DNA of 64,000 nt, taken from HXMU1420-13 sp965249965. GTDB taxonomy: Bacteria > Bacteroidota > Rhodothermia > Balneolales > Balneolaceae. The notes under the pieces were generated by a model. That model saw only the letters and a list, made by a program, of their open reading frames with translations. It searched no databases and had not been told where the DNA came from. The position numbers and the translations under genes were made by a program. Below, piece by piece: positions 60,838 through 64,000 of this stretch. Numbering within the stretch: the first letter of the stretch is position 1; every line of letters starts with the position of its first letter. The stretch spans positions 1,612,001 to 1,676,000 of the forward strand of contig OZ252262.1 of assembly GCA_965249965.1 (NCBI GenBank). Direction: 5' to 3'.

Positions 60838-62010
60838 ATGAAAATAGCTATAGCTGGAACTGGATACGTTGGCCTATCACTTGCTGTCTTATTAGCCCAA
60901 AAATATGAAGTGGTTGCATTAGACATTGTTCAGGAAAAAATTGATAAGATTAACAACGGAAATTCACCCATTTCTGATCCTGAAATTGAAGAATTTCTGG
61001 AAAATAAAGATCTGAACTTACGAGCTACGAAGAATAAAGAAGAGGCGTATAAAAACGCAGATTTTGTAATTATTGCTACCCCAACCGACTATGATCCAGA
61101 AACAAATTATTTCAACACATCTTCTGTCGAATCTGTAATTCAGGACGTTGTTAAAATTAACCCAAATGCTGTAATGGTAATAAAATCAACTATACCGGTT
61201 GGTTTTGTTAAATCAGCCAAATTAAAGCATAGCACAAATAATCTATTATTTTCGCCAGAGTTTTTGCGTGAAGGTAAAGCATTGTACGATAATTTATATC
61301 CATCAAGAATTGTAATTGGTGAAGATTCCGAAAGAGGTAGAAAATTCGCGGATCTTCTGATTCAATCAGCTTTGATAAGTGCCAATGAGATATCAGTGCT
61401 ATATACAAATTCTACAGAAGCTGAGGCAATTAAATTGTTTGCTAACACATATTTAGCAATGCGAGTAGCCTATTTCAATGAATTGGATTCTTACTGTGAG
61501 TCTCATAACCTAAGTACCAAGCAAGTAATAAATGGAGTAAGTCTGGATCCAAGAATTGGAGATCATTATAATAATCCATCTTTTGGCTATGGGGGTTATT
61601 GTTTACCCAAAGACACAAAACAATTATTGGCCAACTACGAAGATGTACCTAATAATCTGATCGGAGCAATTGTTGAAGCCAATCGAACGAGGAAAAATTT
61701 TATTACTTCTCAAATTTTAAAGAAAAGTCCGAAAATTGTTGGGATTTACCGATTAGTAATGAAGGCTGGTTCGGATAATTATCGAGCAAGTGCGATACAG
61801 GGAATTATGAAGCGGTTGAATATGAGGGGAATTGATCTTGTAGTTTATGAGCCGTATATCGGCGAAGAAGAATTTCTTAAAGCTAGAGTGATTAAAGATT
61901 TAGATGAGTTTAAAAAGATCTCTGATGTAATAGTAGCCAATCGAATGGTTGACGAAATTGCTGATGTTGAAGACAAAGTGTATACGAGAGACCTTTTCGG
62001 GAAGGACTAA
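60838..62010 (+). CDS. ugd: UDP-glucose 6-dehydrogenase (enterobacterial Ugd type)
   Basis: The ATG at 60838 begins MKIAIAGTGYVGLSLAVLLA, the E. coli Ugd N-terminus; an in-frame start upstream at 60769 would add 23 residues overlapping the previous gene. The 390-residue protein closely follows E. coli Ugd along its whole length: VVALDIVQEKIDKI, ATPTDYDPETNYFNTSSVE, STIPVGFVKSAK, SPEFLREGKALYDN, FGYGGYCLPKDTKQLL with the catalytic Cys, and a C-terminal KVYTRDLFGKD. Two Ugd lineages within 4 kb suggest separate acquisition. It may be a member of the final operon by transfer. Confidence 0.94.
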   Translation: MKIAIAGTGYVGLSLAVLLAQKYEVVALDIVQEKIDKINNGNSPISDPEIEEFLENKDLNLRATKNKEEAYKNADFVIIATPTDYDPETNYFNTSSVESVIQDVVKINPNAVMVIKSTIPVGFVKSAKLKHSTNNLLFSPEFLREGKALYDNLYPSRIVIGEDSERGRKFADLLIQSALISANEISVLYTNSTEAEAIKLFANTYLAMRVAYFNELDSYCESHNLSTKQVINGVSLDPRIGDHYNNPSFGYGGYCLPKDTKQLLANYEDVPNNLIGAIVEANRTRKNFITSQILKKSPKIVGIYRLVMKAGSDNYRASAIQGIMKRLNMRGIDLVVYEPYIGEEEFLKARVIKDLDEFKKISDVIVANRMVDEIADVEDKVYTRDLFGKD

Positions 62011-62036
62011 ACCTTTAAAATATATATCTTCTAGGT

Positions 62037-63065
62037 ATGGACGAGCTAAAATTTTCAGTCATCGGTTTCGGTCGAATAGGGCAACGACACGCAAAAATTA
62101 TTAATGAATTTGAGGGTATTAAGCTCAATTCGGTTACAGATGTTGAATCTTCTGAATTTGAAAATATCCCAAACCTTGGATTAAATGTAGAATCCTATCA
62201 TTCAATAGATGAGTTTTTAGCTAATGATAATAATGTTACTGATGTTGTAAATATTGCAACCCCCAACGGTTACCATACCGATTATGCAATTAAATGTCTT
62301 GAAGCAGGTTATCATGTAGTTATTGAAAAACCAATGGGGCTTCGAATAAAAGATTGTGAGGCCGTAATCAATGCTGAACGTACATCTGGTAAACAAGTTT
62401 TTGTCGTTAAACAGAATAGATATAGTCCTCCATCTGTGTGGCTAAAAAAAGTAGTTTCCGAAAAAGTTATTGGGGATGTGTTAATGGTTCAGACAAACTG
62501 TTACTGGAATAGAGACAGTAGATATTATGAGCCAAGTTTATGGAAAGGAACTTTGGATCAGGATGGAGGAGCTCTTTTTACTCAATTCAGTCATTTTATT
62601 GACATCATGTTTTGGGTTTTTGGGGATATTCTAAATCCGAAAGCAATAGTTAAGAATTTTACTCATCCAGAATTGGGTGAATTTGATGATTCGGGTTTTG
62701 CTCAATTCGAGTTCGTAAACGGTGGGATAGGTTCTATTAATTATTCTACTTCATGTTGGGATAAAAATATGGAAAGTAGCATAACCGTAGTTGGTACTAA
62801 AGGAAGCCTGAAAGTTGGTGGCCAATACATGAATGAAATTGAATATTGTCATATCAAAGATTATGATAAACCAACGTTACCACCAACGAATCCACCAAAT
62901 GATTACGGACCATATAAAGGTAGTGCTGCCAATCATCACTATATTATTGAAAATGTGTACAACACGCTGATTAAAGGTGAAAAACCAACGGCGACTTCGC
63001 TGGATGGTTTAAAGGTGGTTGGGATCATTGAAAAAATTTACCGATCAGCTGGATTTATCAGGTAG
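62037..63065 (+). CDS. Gfo/Idh/MocA oxidoreductase, WlbA-like
   Basis: A 342-residue oxidoreductase. SVIGFGRIGQRHAKII, IATPNGYHTDYAIKCLEAGY, VIEKPMGLRIKD (catalytic Lys), VKQNRYSPPSVWLKK, GGALFTQFSHFIDIMFW and the C-terminal SAANHHYIIENVYN match WlbA/WbpB, which oxidises the 3-hydroxyl of UDP-GlcNAcA. The gene order with a WbpA-like dehydrogenase and a WlbB-like acetyltransferase supports this. The stop is 5 bp before a short repeat that opens the four-helix-bundle insert. Confidence 0.9.
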   Translation: MDELKFSVIGFGRIGQRHAKIINEFEGIKLNSVTDVESSEFENIPNLGLNVESYHSIDEFLANDNNVTDVVNIATPNGYHTDYAIKCLEAGYHVVIEKPMGLRIKDCEAVINAERTSGKQVFVVKQNRYSPPSVWLKKVVSEKVIGDVLMVQTNCYWNRDSRYYEPSLWKGTLDQDGGALFTQFSHFIDIMFWVFGDILNPKAIVKNFTHPELGEFDDSGFAQFEFVNGGIGSINYSTSCWDKNMESSITVVGTKGSLKVGGQYMNEIEYCHIKDYDKPTLPPTNPPNDYGPYKGSAANHHYIIENVYNTLIKGEKPTATSLDGLKVVGIIEKIYRSAGFIR

Positions 63066-63069
63066 ACCG

Positions 63070-63086
63070 TTGACAGGGGACGGATG
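63070..63086. repeat. Left inverted repeat flanking the four-helix-bundle gene
   Basis: TTGACAGGGGACGGATG (63070–63086) begins 5 bp after the WlbA-like stop codon. It is an imperfect reverse complement of 63539–63555 on the other side of the four-helix-bundle gene, with a shared TGACAG-N2-GACGG core. Confidence 0.6.
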
Positions 63087-63166
63087 CCTTTTGGTTTTCA
63101 TTTTTAATGTAAGGAGTTGAATTTTTGATGGTCTTACTATGTAATTATTAATTATAAAGAAGATCC

Positions 63167-63523
63167 ATGAAATACAAATTCGAAGATCTTGATGTATGGA
63201 AACTATCTGTTCAATTAAATGATAAAATATATTTTATAATTGATGAATTACCCGACATTGAAAATTTTAATTTAGCCTCACAATTAAGACGGACAGCAAC
63301 TTCAGTTAGTCTTAACATTGCAGAAGGTTCTACATCAAACTCGAATGCAGAACAAAGTCTATTTTTGACTTATAGTATTAGATCATTAATAGAAGTAATT
63401 GCTTGTTTAAGACTAATAGAACTTCGAAATTATATCAAGTCAGAAGATTTAATATTCTCATTAGAAACAAGTATAGATTCACTATTTATTAAACTTCAAG
63501 CATTCAAAAGAGCACTATCATAA
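63167..63523 (+). CDS. Four-helix-bundle protein (S23 / 23S rRNA IVP family)
   Basis: A 118-residue all-helical protein. FEDLDVWKLSVQLNDKIYFI, FNLASQLRRTATSVSLNIAEG, EQSLFLTYSIRSLIEVIACL and KLQAFKRALS match the small four-helix-bundle proteins first seen in 23S rRNA intervening sequences and often found inserted in sugar loci. The function is unknown. It interrupts the WlbA-like / acetyltransferase gene pair and is flanked by imperfect inverted repeats, which suggests a mobile or inserted unit. Confidence 0.88.
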   Translation: MKYKFEDLDVWKLSVQLNDKIYFIIDELPDIENFNLASQLRRTATSVSLNIAEGSTSNSNAEQSLFLTYSIRSLIEVIACLRLIELRNYIKSEDLIFSLETSIDSLFIKLQAFKRALS

Positions 63524-63538
63524 AAGTTACACTTCGGT

Positions 63539-63555
63539 CTTCCGTCAACTGTCAT
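63539..63555. repeat. Right inverted repeat flanking the four-helix-bundle gene
   Basis: CTTCCGTCAACTGTCAT (63539–63555) reads ATGACAGTTGACGGAAG on the other strand, matching the left repeat at 63070–63086 at about 12 of 17 positions. It lies 15 bp after the stop of the four-helix-bundle gene and 20 bp before the acetyltransferase start. Confidence 0.6.
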
Positions 63556-63575
63556 TCGTCATCCATTAAATTGAT

Positions 63576-64000
63576 TTGAACACTTTCATTCACGATACCG
63601 CAATTGTTGAAAACCCAAAAAATATTGGACCGGATACTAAGATTTGGCATTGGGTTCATATTATGCCAGAAGCGGTGATAGGCGAGGGATGCATTCTAGG
63701 CCAAAATGTTTTTGTTGGTAATGATGTAATTCTAGGAAATAATGTGCGAGTTCAAAATAATGTATCGATTTATGACGCTGTAGTTCTGGAAGATGATGTT
63801 TTTTGCGGCCCAAGTATGGTATTTACAAATGTGATTAATCCACGCAGTGCAGTCGAAAGAAAACATGAGTACAAAAAAACGATTTTACGAAAAGGAGCTT
63901 CAATAGGAGCAAATGCAACGATAGTGTGCGGAAATGAAATTGGTGAATATGCTTTTATTGGTGCCGGAGCTGTCATCACTAAACCTGTTAATGCCTTTGC
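63576..64000 (+). CDS. UDP-sugar N-acetyltransferase (WlbB/WbpD-like), truncated by window edge
   Basis: An open frame from TTG 63576 runs off the window end, with 141 residues visible. The N-terminus is NTFIHDTAIVENPKNIGPDT, then the left-handed beta-helix hexapeptide repeats: IGEGCILGQNVFVGND, VILGNNVRVQNNVSIYD, VLEDDVFCGPSMVFTNV, INPRS, IGANATIVCGNEIGEY and AFIGAGAVITK. This matches WlbB/WbpD, which acetylates the 3-amino group of UDP-GlcNAc3NA. The preceding in-frame stop (TAA at 63567) limits the start to TTG 63576 or ATT 63570. The C-terminus lies beyond the window. Confidence 0.88.
   Translation, partial: MNTFIHDTAIVENPKNIGPDTKIWHWVHIMPEAVIGEGCILGQNVFVGNDVILGNNVRVQNNVSIYDAVVLEDDVFCGPSMVFTNVINPRSAVERKHEYKKTILRKGASIGANATIVCGNEIGEYAFIGAGAVITKPVNAF

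Noticed and set aside
63066..63575. Insertion sequence around the four-helix-bundle gene
   Set aside because: No transposase and no clear target-site duplication were seen; only imperfect inverted repeats support mobility.
1..64000. tRNA, rRNA, riboswitch or CRISPR elements
   Set aside because: No cloverleaf, rRNA-like or direct-repeat array was noticed in the gaps, which are nearly all under 250 bp; a covariance-model scan was not possible.

Overview
The window is AT-rich (roughly 38% GC by eye), densely coding Gram-negative DNA. Several genes point to the Bacteroidota / Balneolota–Rhodothermota group: a DUF4835 (PorD-like) protein, a PorV/PorQ-like outer-membrane barrel, a helix-hairpin-helix plus beta-barrel protein, lipoproteins with short N-terminal leaders, and few strong Shine-Dalgarno sites. 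Balneolaceae is my best guess from gene content alone. No rRNA, tRNA, CRISPR array or transposase was seen.

Region 1 (1–19.6 kb) is mostly core genome. It holds an edge-truncated TPR lipoprotein, ridA, an M23 peptidase and a fumarylacetoacetate hydrolase. These are followed by rplU-rpmA with a terminator, lexA, a HEAT-repeat/cyclophilin lipoprotein, a DUF1080 protein and an alpha/beta hydrolase. Next come a GAF-PP2C phosphatase, a uracil-DNA glycosylase and a haem-binding protein. A fatty-acid oxidation group closes the region: two acyl-CoA dehydrogenases and an etfB-etfA-fixC-fixX electron-transfer cluster, with a VapBC toxin-antitoxin pair between them.

Region 2 (18.7–28 kb) encodes a PorD-like protein, a PorV-like barrel and a helix-hairpin-helix barrel. 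It continues with a sulfate activation operon (SLC13 permease, cysQ, cysD, cysNC) that ends at a clear terminator.

Region 3 (28–64 kb) is one large surface-polysaccharide locus. It has rfbA, a Wzc-type co-polymerase/tyrosine kinase, an SLBB-like export protein, a Wzx flippase, a Wzy polymerase, a phosphoglycosyl transferase, two other candidate glycosyltransferases, three MptE/DUF115-like proteins and a glycoside-hydrolase-like lipoprotein. It also has gmd/fcl for GDP-fucose, ugd/uxs for UDP-GlcA/UDP-xylose, and the first steps of a UDP-2,3-diacetamido-glucuronate pathway that runs off the right edge.

The most unusual part is 32.9–44.2 kb. Fourteen nearly contiguous sugar genes lie there: an HpaI-type aldolase, two 2-hydroxyacid dehydrogenases, two divergent CMP-sugar synthetase-like proteins, an epimerase, a phosphogluconolactonase homologue, a HAD phosphatase, a Gfo/Idh oxidoreductase, a SIS isomerase, an SDR, a dehydroquinate-synthase-like sugar phosphate cyclase, a transaldolase and a YhcH-family protein. 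They do not match any nucleotide-sugar pathway I recognise. The set suggests a CMP-activated cyclitol or ketoacid derived from a sedoheptulose-type phosphate, and the nearby MptE/DUF115 proteins are candidate transferases for it. That pathway is inference; the gene families are read directly from the translations.
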